From Diprion similis (lineage: Eukaryota > Arthropoda > Insecta > Hymenoptera > Diprionidae), in assembly GCF_021155765.1 (NCBI RefSeq), contig NC_060112.1, positions 25,572,001 to 25,636,000 on the forward strand: a stretch of 64,000 bases of DNA. The letters run 5' to 3'. Position numbers and translations under genes: made by a program. A model generated the notes under the pieces. The model made no database searches. It saw only the letters and a list, made by a program, of their open reading frames with translations, and had not been told where the DNA came from. Shown in pieces: positions 39,876-54,800 of this stretch. Within the stretch, counting starts at the first letter, position 1. The number at the start of each line of letters is the position of its first letter.

Positions 39876-42800
39876 CTTTTCCTCGGCGATGCTGCTGGTC
39901 GATGTAACTCTCTGAGATGGTTCAAGTCTCCGCCGCCTCTCCTCGGCGGCATCGGCGTCAAGACTCACGGTTGTTTGTATCGGTTGTGCGACGACCGAGG
40001 CGTTCACATGCCGAGTCTTAATCAAGGGTGGGTTCCGGGATTGCGGTACCGCGAACGCTCTACGCAGGGCTCCCCGTGGTGGTGAAGGAGGCGGGTACGA
40101 TATACCTACGACGATGAGTTCGGGGGCGATTATTGGTAATCCGAGGTTGATTAACCGCTTCGTTTACGAGGTACGGCGCAAGGGGACGAAAAATTGGTAA
40201 TGGATATTGGGATATTATGTTACTCGTAATTGATGGCACGGAAATGGTCTCTAGTCCGAGGCAATATACATCATCAGCCTTAACTTGGAAAATGCATGAA
40301 GGAGCTGGAACGACTCGAAATAATCATGATAGAATCTAGAGAAAGAAATAAAGTTTGATTCATTGACGTCTGATGAATTCCTGGTCCGTCTATTAGCATT
40401 CTCCAAGTCAATTCTGATCAGTTTATTTGAACTGAGAATGGACAAGGTATTAATCTTGATCTTCGAAGTTACGAGCACTGGACACTTTGCGGGCAGGTAC
40501 CGAATTTTTTACTTAAAACGGTATGTATCGAATGATATAAATTTGGACCAACCTCTGTGTCCAGGAGACAGGAGAGTATCCTTACTCTTCGTGATCTGAG
40601 GAACGATCAGGAGAGAGTTAGGTGGTGTTGGCGAGACGGTTGAGGTTTGTGGCGACGTGGCAAGGGTCAGATTCGGTAAAGACTGACCGAGACCCGAGTA
40701 CGCCGGTACTTGGACGCTGAGGGTGTTTGGCGTCGGGGATTTGCAGAGCAGCGAGCGCCTGGAACAGGAGGATGAGAGTTGAAGTGAAGTCCGCATGCAG
40801 GTGGAGAAAAACTGACGCAATTTAATTTACCTGACTTGAAGAGGTCTGATATTGTGCCCAGCAGCTGTAAACTCGCTGGCGCCTTCTTCCGAGGATACGC
40901 TGGAGGCACGAGGAGGTTCGCTCGTCTCGACGCTGACGTTCCTGCTGGGATTGTAACTGGCAACGAAGCTGTTGCTGCCGGGAGAAACGCCCTCCATCTC
41001 CATGCTTCCGCTGCGCAAAAACCACGAGTCAAAATACAGTGGAAAATTGGAAATGTAAATGAGAATGTAAATTTGTAGAGTAGGAAGATGTCGCAGGGCA
41101 TAACAGCAGTGCTTTTCCAACACTATATCTGCAGGATACGCTGCACACCCTGGACGCGAGCTTTTGAGACGAGGCGAGGAGTTCTGAGAGTGGATATGCA
41201 AAACTAGGTAAATCCGATAAAAAAAAAAATAAGGCTGAGAAAAAATACGAGTTGAAAATGGTGCTGCAGTGTACTTTCAAGTAGAATAATTCTCTCTAAG
41301 TAGAATAAATTTCTATTCGAATACTGCGGATACTCGTTATATGCTATAGTTGGTCTACTCACAACATTCAATTTCATGTTCAATAACTAATTATTCGTAC
41401 CTGTGGCTGTGGGCCAGACTGCTGACGCGTGAGGCCCGACTGCTTCCACGAGGGGTCCGACCCAACAGACCTTCAGCATCTTCCACATCAAAGTCCCCTT
41501 CTCCGAGGTAGGTGCTGGCTTGTCTGCTGACAGGGAGGGTCGGTACTGTTGCTGCACCAACCACAGGCGGTAATTTCATTCGCGCAAACTGTTGTTGCGC
41601 CTTGCGAAGAGATTCGACCCAGGACTGTAAGCGAGTCAAGGAGTAACGATTGATACGAGTAAGTGAGTGGATAAATATGAATAGGTGAAGGAAGTGGCTG
41701 ATATAGAAAAACCACTACCGAATATTTCGACCATTCAACGAGTTCACGAATGAATTTCAGAAGAAGAGGTAACGAATACAGCCGAAGCAATAAATGTATA
41801 ATAAAAAAATCGTAAATTAACATTAGAACTACCGAGGTAAAATGAAGTAAGAATTTTAAAATGAAATTGTAAATCCAGTCATTGTGTCTGGTCTGGTAGT
41901 TCTAGTGTTAATGAACGCATAAACCACTGAGTGTATAAAAAAATGAGCCAGAAAATCCGAAAGTTTTTTTTTTTTTGGATCCTTAAGAGGTAGGGCATCA
42001 GCTTACTTTGGCCAATTTCGGCTCTCCAGCGCTGAGTATGAGAGCGGCGCATGCGGCGCCGTAGTCGTTAAGGTAAACCAGACCCAGACTAGATGGTTCC
42101 TTGAGCTCGTTTACGCGGATGCGATCTACGACGTAGGGCTGGCGGACTATCCTGAGACCGCCAACCGCCCCCCCTCCTGCCCCGCTGCTTGATGAGGTCT
42201 TTTTCGTTGAGGGTTTACATACGAGCAGCATGTCAGTCAGCAGAAGGACTCGTACCTCCATCTGAAAAAATCGGTTACAATTAGCGGATCAAACGACTTA
42301 CTAATAAAATTTCCTACTAACCCTAAGTAGCACGTGGTGACTTCAGGTTTCACTTATTGGGGGCAGCAAATCAAGTCAAACAAGTGAAGACTGACCTGGA
42401 AGATGCGTTTGTAGCCAATAGTTGACTAAATGTCGAAGATACGTTCACGAACGTCTGCTAGGTTGTCAATTGACAGTCAATCGTGTGTTCAAGTCGATTG
42501 TAATTAAATTGACTTCTGATCAAGAAATAGTGAAACTAAAACTTTGGAATTTGTAAAATTATCGGATCTGTTTTTAGTCAAATCTTTCATCTTTCTATTC
42601 AAATTTTCCATCTCCTTAAATTTCGACAAGTGTGCTACTCAGGGTGTAACCCGAGACAGGACACTCAGGAATCGATAACAGTGCGTTCATAAATCATACC
42701 TTGCTCGTAGCACCGTCCCGTAATTTGAATTCCCCTTCCCTGAGAAGGGTCCTCGGTGCATCCTTCGGGCACCCAGGCATCGGCGTAGTCATGATGTCGA

Positions 42801-45800
42801 GGTTGCTGTGAGCTTTGACGAGTCTGTCAAGCTCCTCGTCTCGGGACTCAACGACTTCGTAAGTTTCGAGACGAGCTGCTGCGCTAGCCAGACGAGCCGT
42901 CTCCTCGCTTCGTCTGAGTGCAGCGTTTACCGAAGCAACAAATTTGTCTACAGATTTAATCTGCAACAGAGGTAAATCACCGATAGAAATTCCTATCGCA
43001 ATTCGATGACGGAGCCTCGTCATTCCCGAATCAGGAGTGTGGCTTACCATCATCGTCAGTTCTGATCGCTGTTCCTCGTTCTCTGTATTCTTGTGGACGG
43101 CCTTCAGCAGTAGAGAATATTTGGTCAGCCTTTGCATCGGCTTCACTAAAATGTCCAGCAGCCTCAATCGATTGCAGTCCTTTTGCGTTTCGCACCACTG
43201 CGGAATAATAATGAAAAGATGAGACAATGCGTCATCAAACAAGTGAACGAAGATGATCACTAGAATGTTGATCACGATGTCACGCGATTAAAGATGAAAA
43301 AAAATTAGGGGATGCTCGAAGCTCGAATGGCTGAATAGTCTTCCATATTTACAACGCTTACAACGAATGAACTGCGGAGAGTTTTCTTTCAGCAATGTCA
43401 CACCGAGCTCTCAACGAGATAGATACTGATCAGACAGCCGTTACTGGCAAGCTGATTCCAGATGTTCTAAGACTCTCGTTTCACGCACCGACGTTTAATA
43501 CTCTTACCCTCGACAATAAGGGGATGACAAGCAAGGGAGTCCTGTACTTGCGGTATTACCCAAGCCATCCCGTTCCACCACGAGCCCTCACGTTCACCGA
43601 ACTTCTGTACTTCGCGTTTACAACGCCCAACAGACTTGAGTCCCCCCGTTTGAAAATTTCAACCCAGTTGTACACCGCAGTCGGTGCTATTACCACGTTA
43701 TCCTGGATACCAAGGATTTTCTCGTATAATTACCACACGCTCCTCGATTCGCTGGTAGGTACAATTCTATTGACGTAGTAAGCGAGGGAAGGGGATGAAA
43801 CGGGGTGAACGGATTTGGAGGGTAGAGAAGGCACCAAATCCTAACTTAAGCACTCATCACCAGTGCTCTATACGTTCTCTAATTTCATTTAATATAATCA
43901 TCTCAGACAAATTCGCGGAATCTTTTATCTCACAGAGATCTTGTGAGTTGAATTCAAATTTCTTATTTCAACTTCGTATACGTTAAAGACCCCGTAGAAT
44001 CCTTACAAAAATTGGCATTCAGTCGAATTCGCTGGATCACAGCTTTTCACTCATCTTTGAGAATGAAGCTTGCAATTTTTTGAGTGATCCGTTTGATTTC
44101 AAGTCCCCTTAAAGATTTATAATTCCTGATTTTTCTGACTTGTATCCATAAAAACTTTCGATCAGACGATATGCGCTACCACATACTAAAAATTCCGCCA
44201 ATTCGACCGCTAGCTAATATCCACAAAGATTCTATGGAGTCTTTCTTCATCTTTTTCACCCTGCAGCTCACCACAAGATATGCAGTAAATAATTCGTTGT
44301 CGTTCAAACGGTCCCTGCAGTACTGCTGGCACCTGCTCTGCTCAGCGCAGTACCTCGTGTAGGGTGCGAAGGTCTGTTCGAAGGTTTCAAAGCCATGAAG
44401 AAGGTCACCAGGGTCGAGAGGCAGCCTTGTGACCCTCGCCGTGTTGACCATGGCCAGAAGATGCTCGCACCAGAAGAATCGGTTCGCGGCATAGATGTCT
44501 GGGATGTTACCAAAGAGCTTCAACCTGTCGACTTCCATCAGGATTCCGCAGGCCTGCAGGCTGCATAGACAGGCCATGAAGAGCTGGAAACAAAGCAGCA
44601 ATTAAGTTCCTCAACTTTGCGGAGAGCCGATGTCAAGTATCAAAATGGCGTCTTACGTCGGTCACGACCTTCAGCGTCCTGATGTAGGCGATCTCCGTCT
44701 GCGCCAATTCCCAAAGTGCGGTTTGCTGCTGCTGTTGCTTTTCTGACAGTCGATCCGAGGCCTCCACTATGTCGCGCCAATCCTCCTCCAGGGCGTAAAG
44801 ACCTGCATAAATGTCAATTTACTTCAATTTAGATTCGGAGGAAGGTCGGCTTCTACTTCGGGTTGCTTCCTAATTTAGGGTCGCGCGATGTCTCCTGTTC
44901 AATACACCGTACGTCACGCTATTGTCAATTAGTTCAAATTGATGTTCGCTGATCTATAAGGCCTGAGTATTTGTATACCGTGTCAATCGTCACACACATT
45001 TCGGTCGGATTTTTTAATACCAAACTTTGGTACTGTTGAAAGTAATACTGGATTAAATATTACAAGTAAAATGAAACGGTATAATACATTGAAATACAAT
45101 TTTTACTCTATATCATCCTCTGTCAATAAGGAAAAATGTAAAAAGCGTCATTCAACTGGTGTTCTAATATTTCTTGACCAGCCGGGTCAGACTTTACCGA
45201 TTGCTTGCCACCCAGAAAGACATCATCAGTATTGTGTGAATGCAGCCAACACGATTTTCCTTGAGAAAAATCGTATGACAAGTAGAAACTTAACGCTAAA
45301 GTGACAGCATAGGGTGAATGAAGTGATCCTCACCCTCCTCGTCAGCTTCTCGTTCGCCGACGTAGGGTAGCTGAATGTCGGTTAGTCGTGGCACCCCGTG
45401 CTTGGTGTACTCGTTGAGTTGTTCAACGAGCGACTCCATCTTGGTACCCTTCGTGTTCGTGAAGAAGCCACTCCACCGCTGCTTGCTGGCCTTGAGACCC
45501 GCTGCCCCCGAGGACGATTTCCCACTGGGTGTGGAACCGACGAGGGCTGGATTCTCCGAGTCGACGCTCGAATCCTCCGTAGAAACGCTGAAGAATCGGC
45601 TGCTGCGGCCCCGGCAGCTCTGCTGGATTGGATTATGAAAATGGAGAGAAAATGTTCTGAACGAGCAGTAGACAGTGTGATGGAATAATTGTGTTTCAGG
45701 ATGAGGGATTCGCTGCTTCAGCTTTTCCCCTTCACTTGGAACTCATCTCACGAAACCGGAAGTCGGCGAGGAGGTAGATCGATTTTGTGCAAATCAACCA

Positions 45801-48800
45801 GCTCTGAGATTCATGAATTCGGAGTTTTCTGTGATTGGTTGTTGGTGACTTCTATGTAAGTATCGGTATGGATATTAGTATCGAAGGTATGCATTTTTCT
45901 AATGAAAAATCTCATATTGCTCGGTACTATGAAATAGGATGCTTGCAAATAAAGTTTCACATTTGGATGACGAAAAGATGCAGCGGACTTTTATTACTCA
46001 TCTGACAATAACGCTACCTAAATCTGGCAGCTTTTCAATATCTGATGCAGCATTTCTACGGTAATATTGCCATCAGATTTGTGCCAAAGAAACTAGAAGC
46101 GCCACATATCGCAATATTGAAATCGCTCTTCTTGGCCAACTTTGGCATTCAGACAGTGAAAAGATACGCGTCCATACTTTCAGCTTTCGAGCGACTGTCT
46201 TTTACACAGTTTTAAAATACATTTAATATGCACATAAAATTTAAGGGGTTGGAATTGTGTTGCAAATGTACGAATAGATGTTGTAACAGAGTTTCACTTT
46301 TCTTCAAAATTTTTTGCTCCTATTATTTTTAATGATCTTTATGCAGTATTTATTGTAGTCAATACGGTGTCGTAAGATGTTTAAGTTTGATAAATGTGGA
46401 TGGTAAACAAGCCCTGCCCATATACGTAAATATATGAAAATAATCCGATGACGCAACAGATTGAATTTGCTCGTGTGTATTTTCTTTCTCCTATCAACAG
46501 CAAGTTATATAATATAAACTGAGGATTTTCTCCATCGTCGGTTTATATCCTATAAGAAACGAGATTGTGGATGCGATAACGCTTGAGAATGGCGTATAAT
46601 TCTGTTCTGGAATAGCGCTTTCCTCACTCCCCTCTAAGGCAAGCGAAATATTTATAAAGGAGGGATTTGAGGGGCTTTGTATGCCTTATACTCCGTGCGC
46701 ACGTGAGATATTACATATTTTATTTTCACCGTTCCCGCTCGCAAAGAGAACAGCTAGGTATATACGAACACTAGAGTTTCAGCTACTTTTTATTACTCGT
46801 TAAAAACTCCACCGCCGTTTTCGAGCAGCATTGCCAACGTATAGGAAGCCGGTAAACCTGTTACGTAATTCAACTTTCAAGTGAGTTCGGATTTTAAAGA
46901 GACAAGCCTGTCTCTCCATTCGATATTCCACAAAAATTATACCTCACATACTCTGCACGCACATGGCAGGGCTTCGTTATACACAGAAGAACTTCGAATT
47001 CCATCAGACTTATAAACTTCGAAGCGAGAAAATTGCCTATTCAAATAAGCTCGTGAACAGCCTGTCGTCTGATAGTTGGTGTCACTTGATAATAATTTTT
47101 CCCTCCAAACACCGAACGCCAAGTAAAAGTGTCGAGATCATGAGCTGGATTCGATAAAGCGAAAATATATACCGACGTAAGTCTGGATCGAAATGTACGA
47201 GAAAACCGAGGCGAAGAACCCGTTCAGCAATGATGAAATTTGGAAAAATTGATCCACGAGATCGATGGCTCGTCGAAAATTCAACGGCACTGGAACTAAT
47301 GTATTGCTCAACCACCCTTACAGCCGATCCTCGCGTCCTCCGTGGAAAAACTCACGTTTTAGGGGTGACGAAACGTATCAGTTAGAGTGCGTCGTCGTTA
47401 CGGACGAGGAGGAATCGCTGCGTAAGCATCGAAAGGGATTCTTGGGACGTCGCGACGTCGCGACGCTGGCTAGATCGTAGATCGAAATCTGAGCACACCA
47501 ACCACCCCGCCGAAAGCGAAGGGTGATCAAAAGGCTGACCATGCGGAGGCGACTTTTGGTCGCAATTAGATATTTGCACTGATTTTCTCTGGCAAAATCG
47601 TGACTTGCGAACAAAAGCTCCGTACCTTCCAAATCGTGTTGGGTATGAATTTTGCACAGACACAATTTGACAGAAGGATGAATTTCAACTGTAATGCAGG
47701 AATGATGTTTGAGCCTTTTCAACAGTCAATTAATCGGAAGTTGGATAAATGGCGAAATTACACGAACCCATAGGGATGAGAATGAGATACGAAAGAGAGA
47801 GAAAAAAAAACGATACCGGTAGAATTATTTCATCAGATTTCCTAGATACCAGTGCCTGGATAATCGAAGGACTGGACTAAGTGAATCGTAGGTTGTATGC
47901 ACTGTGCAGTAAGTGAGCTGAATATTCAGTAACCGATAGTTATACAAATATATCCGCAGATGTAACGAAAGACGTAAGTGCATGAACGAATATTTGTTGA
48001 TCCTACATCAGTTATTCAGTATGACTGGATTGTCTGCTTTTCGTACTTGAAACACGGTTTAATACAGTAGCCTGTAGATCGCACCAGCCCCTCGAGAAAA
48101 TGAAGAAAAAAGGAAAAGTCAGGAAGACAAACAAGTCTAAACGAAAGCGCGAAAATCGGCACACGTGTATTCGAACATATTCTGGCCCCAATGACCCGTC
48201 ATATTTTCGCCGTATAGTGATAAAACACACGCGAATTTGTGCAAACATTAATATGTTCCAAACATACTCGATACACGTAAGTTTGTCTATCTCAGTTTAT
48301 TAATCATAGAACAGGATTGTTATCTCCCGTCCTTTTCATTTCGTTTTGAACGTAGAATGCGAGTTGAAGACTTATTTATCCATCCGGGTGGTTTCCATTT
48401 CCAGTTTCTCATTTGAGAACTTATGACATTCTATTACCACAGCAGGAAAAAGAAACGTTGAAAATGAAATTGACTAGTAAGTGGAGTGGTAGCATTGATT
48501 ACAATAACAACAAACAATGGAGACTTCTTTGCTTTTCTATCTCGACAGTGCGTTGTAAAAAAATTCTGTCTCCAACGAACGTGGGGGAAAACTCAAAGCT
48601 TCTATACACGAACCTTTAGTTACTTCATCACGCAGCTCAATTCACGTGCAGGTAATGTTTTGCAATATGTTGTCTAAAATAAGATATCTAACTAAACCAT
48701 TGAGTGTCACCCCGCTCTACCTATTTATGGGAAATGCATCCCTTATGGTTGAGAATTTTGAATGGTTGATATTTGCGACATGAGGCAGCCGTTCCGGAAA

Positions 48801-51800
48801 TTTGGTTTGGTGTTCAAGAGGCGAATTATAGATGACTGAAAACATGGTCTCAGTATGAAATGGAAAGCAATTGTAAGTTGAGAAAGAGTGTGCATGGTTA
48901 TCGACTTGGCCTTCTTCACAACACGCTTCATCGCGACTTCGAGAGTGCACTTATGTTGGAATATAACGGGGTGTTTGACGATGCCTGACCCTTGATATCG
49001 CATCGCGGAGGGTGAGAATTACCGTGACGGTTATTAAACGGCACTGGGAGTCGGTTTGCGTATAGTATGTATTATATAGTGACAATGTGTGTACTCACCC
49101 CACTCGCCTTGCGTAATGACACGTTCTGATTGCTCTTTTGAGTCGCCGGTCTTGTGCTCGTTCTATCGTCTCTGGCTGAAACAAATAAAGTCGCAGACGG
49201 TAATAACCGCTTTTTCTGTGTGGACGACGGATGATCGATTTCTCTCTCCCGCACTACTTCTTTCTCTGTGTCACTCACCGCCGCGCCGTAGGAATGAAGG
49301 ATAGGGTTACTAACAGCGGGGCGATGTAGATTCCAATGCGAAGCGCACTAAAAATAAGTCTCCATTTTTCATTCCGCATACGTATGAAAGGTATAACAGT
49401 TTATACCCTAGTTCAGTGATAGCGGAACACGCGAATAGTCCGCAATTTTCCTATCGATTGACGCCATTTTGTCGTGCGTTTTCTGATTTGATCTCGTCCC
49501 TCGGACAGTCCGCGAGGCTTGTCTAGTTCGAAAAACATGCTCATTGAAATACAGCTTGGGGTGGCAATAGTCGACTCCTGGATTTCGGACTTTTAGTCCT
49601 CCTGAAGTCCTGTGCATGCAGAAAAGTCGAAAAGCATTTTTCTCACGACGTTCATTATTCATTAGTTAGACAGCGGTGGTAGCTCGGTCGGTAACGAACC
49701 GAAATTAAAAAGACAGCAATATTTTCTATATTCACACGGGCTGCGCTCACGCGGAAACAGCGGTAATAACCATAATTGCCTTAACGAGGGTCGAGCTTCT
49801 GTCGCATTATAAGGTTATATTATCGCGATTCCGCAGGAGTAATTATAAAAGCCGGAACCACATATGCGGAAATAAAACACACCGAAGGTTGGACCGGAAG
49901 CGATTCGTTATGCTCCGAACGGAAAGAGAGCAATAAGTTAGGTCGTTACCGCGAGTACGTCGATTTATCATCATATGCTTCTGCATTCTTCGTTTTTCCA
50001 TATTATTATACTTATTTCGTGTTAAAATATAACATGGTATTTCGCTCCTAGGGTGTCCGACAATTAAGCCTCGTGATTACAGGGTGCAAGTAGGCAAGTG
50101 GCTATAATTTGTTGAACGAAATATGCGACAGCGTCAGCTGGATTTGACAGGCTCGATCCGTTTACCCAGTATCTGAAATTTCGGACCTGGAAATGGCGAC
50201 GAGTGAGTTTCATTTTTCAACGTCAAGCCTCTATTTTTCAAGCTACCCAAAGCCCTACGCTTGACATTCAATGTCAACGAAATATTCCAGCTATCAATGC
50301 GAACATGTGATGCATCGGAAATAAATATACAGCACCGGTTCTGTATACAGATTTCCATACCGACATTTATCAACACTTAGCCAAGATACAAACCCATTCT
50401 TAGAATTCAAGCCAACTAGACTGGGGATATTTCCCAGCGTTCAATATTCCAGAAAAAGGTTTGTGTCTTGGCTAAGTGTCGGTAAATGTCGGTATGAGAA
50501 CCTGCATCCAGAAACGGTCTAGTGTACCTGCTATCAGGATTTTTCTGTAAAACACACCACCATATCCTCACGTATTCAAAATTTCAGACGCAAAAAGTTT
50601 CACAAAAAATTCTCAGACTATCAATAAGTTCATAATAAGCAGAGCGCTTGTAGAGGTTTGTCAACTTCCAGGGCTTATCAATTACACGGCTGATATAGCT
50701 GAAGCATTCGCTATGTAATCGTGTTCATCGTGGGTAAGCAAGTTCAAAGACGATCGTATTTGTTAGGAACGTATGTTCCTGAAACGGTTTGAAAGCGTAA
50801 TTAAACGGTGCGTGACAAGGTTTTAACGAGTATAACATCCGACGAGAGCTTTTCACTTCTCAAGCATACAGCAAACATTGTATTAATATAATAATAATCG
50901 CGTTGTCGACGAGATTTCGAGTGTTTTCCGAGTGTGAAACGCGCTTTCGGGCGAAATTCGAAAGCTGTAGGTGGATTTTAGCTGTATAGGTATAGGATTT
51001 AATAAGTATATAACTAATACGCGAAACGCGAAACAATGGAGAGTTGCGCTACGTTGAGCAAGTTAATCAGACGTTAAAGTTGATTAATAATTTTTGTGGT
51101 ATTGTGCCACGCGATTCATCACGAGATTAGCAAAACTCCCGGGGCTGAGGAATATTAATTCTCATCTTACGCCGAAACGGCTAAAGGTTATCGCGAGCTG
51201 TCAGGTGGATGACATGACGCGGGACATCGGAATCAATTTTTCGACTTACGACCGTGAAATTTTATTTCACCGAGAAGAAGCGAGTTAATTAAATAATCTC
51301 GAAAACAGCGGGTGTTTCAGTACGATTAATCGACGTCTTTCCCTCCTAAGAATTCTAAACGACGTATAAAATCTCTCGTTGAAATGAATTCGTGACGTTT
51401 TTTAAAGAGAAATTCGTCTGCTGTGCAAAGTTGATTTAAAAATTGGAGATTAGACGAGATGGTATTGAATTACAGGAGTTGATTAGTTACGAGATGGAAG
51501 TGCAGTGCAAGAAAAATTGTGTTTACTCGAAATAATTAAACGGGAATTAGAACGAAACGTGACTGGCTGTAGAAGCTGCAGAGGAAAAACGGTAATGTCC
51601 AATTACCCCGAAACGAGGAATTCGTTTAAAACGTCGCGCTGATGAAAAATATCCTCGGAGTTACTTTATCCGCGTAAGCATGGACAGACGAGAATATTCA
51701 CCAATTATTTTACACTCGCTCGTTTTGTCGTTGCTGATTAAGCATTTTCGTAGGCAAGAAGAAAATATCCCCCCACCGTACGACGGCGAGCTGAACTTCA

Positions 51801-54800
51801 TTAATCCAGAATATTTATACAGATATCAAACTTGAAAAGTCTGTGGAATTAGCGTTCAACCTGAACTTGTGAGAAGCAACGTTTGACAAATTCCGACCAC
51901 CTCCTGATTATGTTCCAGAAGACTGTTTCAATGTTGTTAAAATATTACCTCGAGACACGCGACCCTTCCAAGTGTCATAAAACCATGGCTTCATTTTCCT
52001 CTGTATATAAGGTACTTCAGAACTGTTCGTGTCAGTCTCGACGAAGTTAATACTGAAATTAAGCAACAAAACTCTGACATCCGAGAATTCAATACGAGAA
52101 TTCATATTTCCTCATGGTCTGATGTAATTCCATTTGAACCAGTCTCGAAAGATTTTCATGGCATTTTTGAATCAATCAACAATAAAGAGCGCCATGCTTT
52201 TGAAACGGTGAGATCTAACTTGAGAGAATAATTTCTCTAGGGAGTCGCGTAGTAAAAATGAGGCTAACAACATTTGGAAAGAGTGAAAATCCCAGCTCGT
52301 TCCACAAGAGCAATTATCACTCAGACTAAAGCCCAAGCTACAATTCGGACGCGAAAAGGGAAGGGAATCAAAAGGGTGGCAAAGCGGATCAGGGATTGGG
52401 GGAATGGAGGATGATAGACATCTCTACACTGGTCGTTGAAATGTCCAGTCACGAGGGCGGGTCACGGCTGCATGAAATTCATCAAAATCTACTTAACTCC
52501 CTGGCCATCAGCGACTCGCTCCGAGGCGAGGGTAAGCCGATATCAGGTGGAGGGTGAACATGACTAATGCAGAGAAACACGATGAGCCAGAGTTTTCATT
52601 CCGGATAAACCGCGTGCGCAGGACGACGTCAAATCCGGAAGCTTGTCAAGCGAGGATGGATCCTTTCCTTCCCTGCATAATCCGCGATGCTAGCTTCTGT
52701 ATCGTACAGCCGTTGGCAATTTCATTATACGGACCGTTTTCGTCCATCCACCTCCATATCCGGTGTCCCATCGCAGCATCCTTCGGTCATCCCTTTGTCC
52801 CTTGACGTGAACACTGAGGCAGGTCTAATCGTTACTAATGCAAATCTCTGCGGACGATTAGCTCGTTTATACTCGGCTGCCTAATCGGCTGGAGTATCGA
52901 GTGATGTGCGAAGTCATTAGATCTTGTTTTCACGGAGGACCGTTTCTTAATGGAAATGTCCCGAATGGGAACTGATAATTAAACTGACCAACTTCATTCC
53001 TGAGAAACAAGCAACGTTTGAGTTCTACAGTTGGATTCAATATCTTCACCTTTGCATGGTTCGTCTGCCCAATATTGGTCTTGAACTCGTTTAATCACCC
53101 TTCAACGTGTCAAAGACTTTTAGAAACATTCCGCGATCATCGTTTGTTACTTATACCCGGAACTATAAGGGAGGTCATTCATTGCCGATTGGAGTCTTGA
53201 TCCACAAATTGTGTCTTTGAAACGGCAACTTGGCGCTTCATCATCTGCTGCATTGTGACTTTGAAATGGTCGATAATTCACGGAGTTTCCATCCATGCGA
53301 TGTGCTTCGGAAGTTGTATGATGAATAGCAGGGCTAATCTTAAACTCAGACCAGAGTTTAATTACGACAACTTATTTCAGCACAAGAGAGAAAATGATCA
53401 TCCAGTCTTGTTATCCATATAATATGCATTGTGAGACTTGATCTGTGGACGGGGACTCCTCGGGAAGAAAGGAAGTAAGGAACTGGGTAAAGGATTCGAG
53501 GATCTTGAGACCGGGGTTCATACGATGAAGAAGTGACAGAGAAGAACAGTTCGTGAGGGTCTAACTGGCGAATATTGACTGGAATTCGGGGACTTACCGG
53601 TGATGCGAAGATGCCTTCCGCCCATGCAGGAAGTCTCGGTGGTGAGAACCGGCAGAGGAGTGTTGAGGGAGTCCAAGAAAACGTCGACGCGCCCCAAGTC
53701 AATGCCTCGACGTTCACAGGCCCCGCTCAAAGCCTCCCTGAAATTAGTCAGAGAACAAAGAGACTTTATTAAGAGTGATCTAATTAGGCACCTCGAGTCG
53801 AATCAAAGGGAGGGAAAAGGAAGAAGAAGAAGAAATTGACGGAGGCGTCGAAGCGGACGAATTGCTCGGGGATTTAGAGCTTGCGAGGCTTTGTGCCCAT
53901 CGACTCTGGGCTTGGATTTCAGTCGGCCAACCCTGCATCTCCGAGACATGTTTCTTCGGTGGCCAAAAATGTTCGAGACATTCTAAGAAGACATGGCGAC
54001 ATCGACACGCGCGTTGCACGACGAAACCAATTGCCGGAATTAATTAAATTTAACAACTGTTTGCGGTCTTGACGCAATATGATATAGCTCCATCGTTCAG
54101 GGACGAATTTCTCATCCTCCTGTCGCCGGACAAAGAGCTCTTCGTAATTGCTCACCGAGCTTTCTTATTATAGATGCGTATGCGTCAACGCGTTTTACCT
54201 GTCACGGAAAATTCTAATCATGTTAGTTCGACACTAAGTTAAAAAAAAAAGAATGAATAAAGGATTATGTTTGAAAATTGTTTATCAACGACGATATTCT
54301 CGTCCGACTATAATTCGATAGAAATACATATGAGCTAACAAATTAACCGCACGAACAACAAATTGACTAACTAATTCCTCGCGGTATGGCAATTACAAGC
54401 TTCTTCGCTTTCGAATTGGGGAATAAACTTTGTAGGAGTGATAAAAATTGGTTATACTTAATTGAATTGTACAAATTATTAATGAGACCACGTCTAAATT
54501 CAATTTCGGTGTATAAACAGCCATCGATCAAATGAATTGCACGGTCACTGTGTAAGCGTGCTTGCGGTGTTTCGGGTCGAATTGGTTAGAATATAGTTAG
54601 ACTTAGAGACGACCTTGTTGAATACTTGTGAAAACAAGTGATCGAGATCCCGGAATGCCCCGACAATTCCCAACTTTCGCTGCAGTATGTCGTTGATGGT
54701 GAAATACTCTCGGGGGTGGTTCGCAATTATCGTTGAATATGCGGCCTCGTTTTTAATTCATTATAATACATCCCTTCCTTAAAATTTCTTAATTATAACA

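Noticed and set aside
45398-45688. Plus-strand 96-codon frame
   Set aside because: It is antisense to the RhoGEF exon 45334-45622, whose minus frame fits the family and splice phases.
49677-49720. TAGCTCGGTCGGTAACG resembling a tRNA D-arm
   Set aside because: No anticodon arm, T-arm or acceptor stem could be paired around it.
53881-54072. Plus-strand frame with SSVAKNVRDILRRHGD considered as a transposon or gene fragment
   Set aside because: I could not match it to a family with confidence, and it has no supporting flanking structure.
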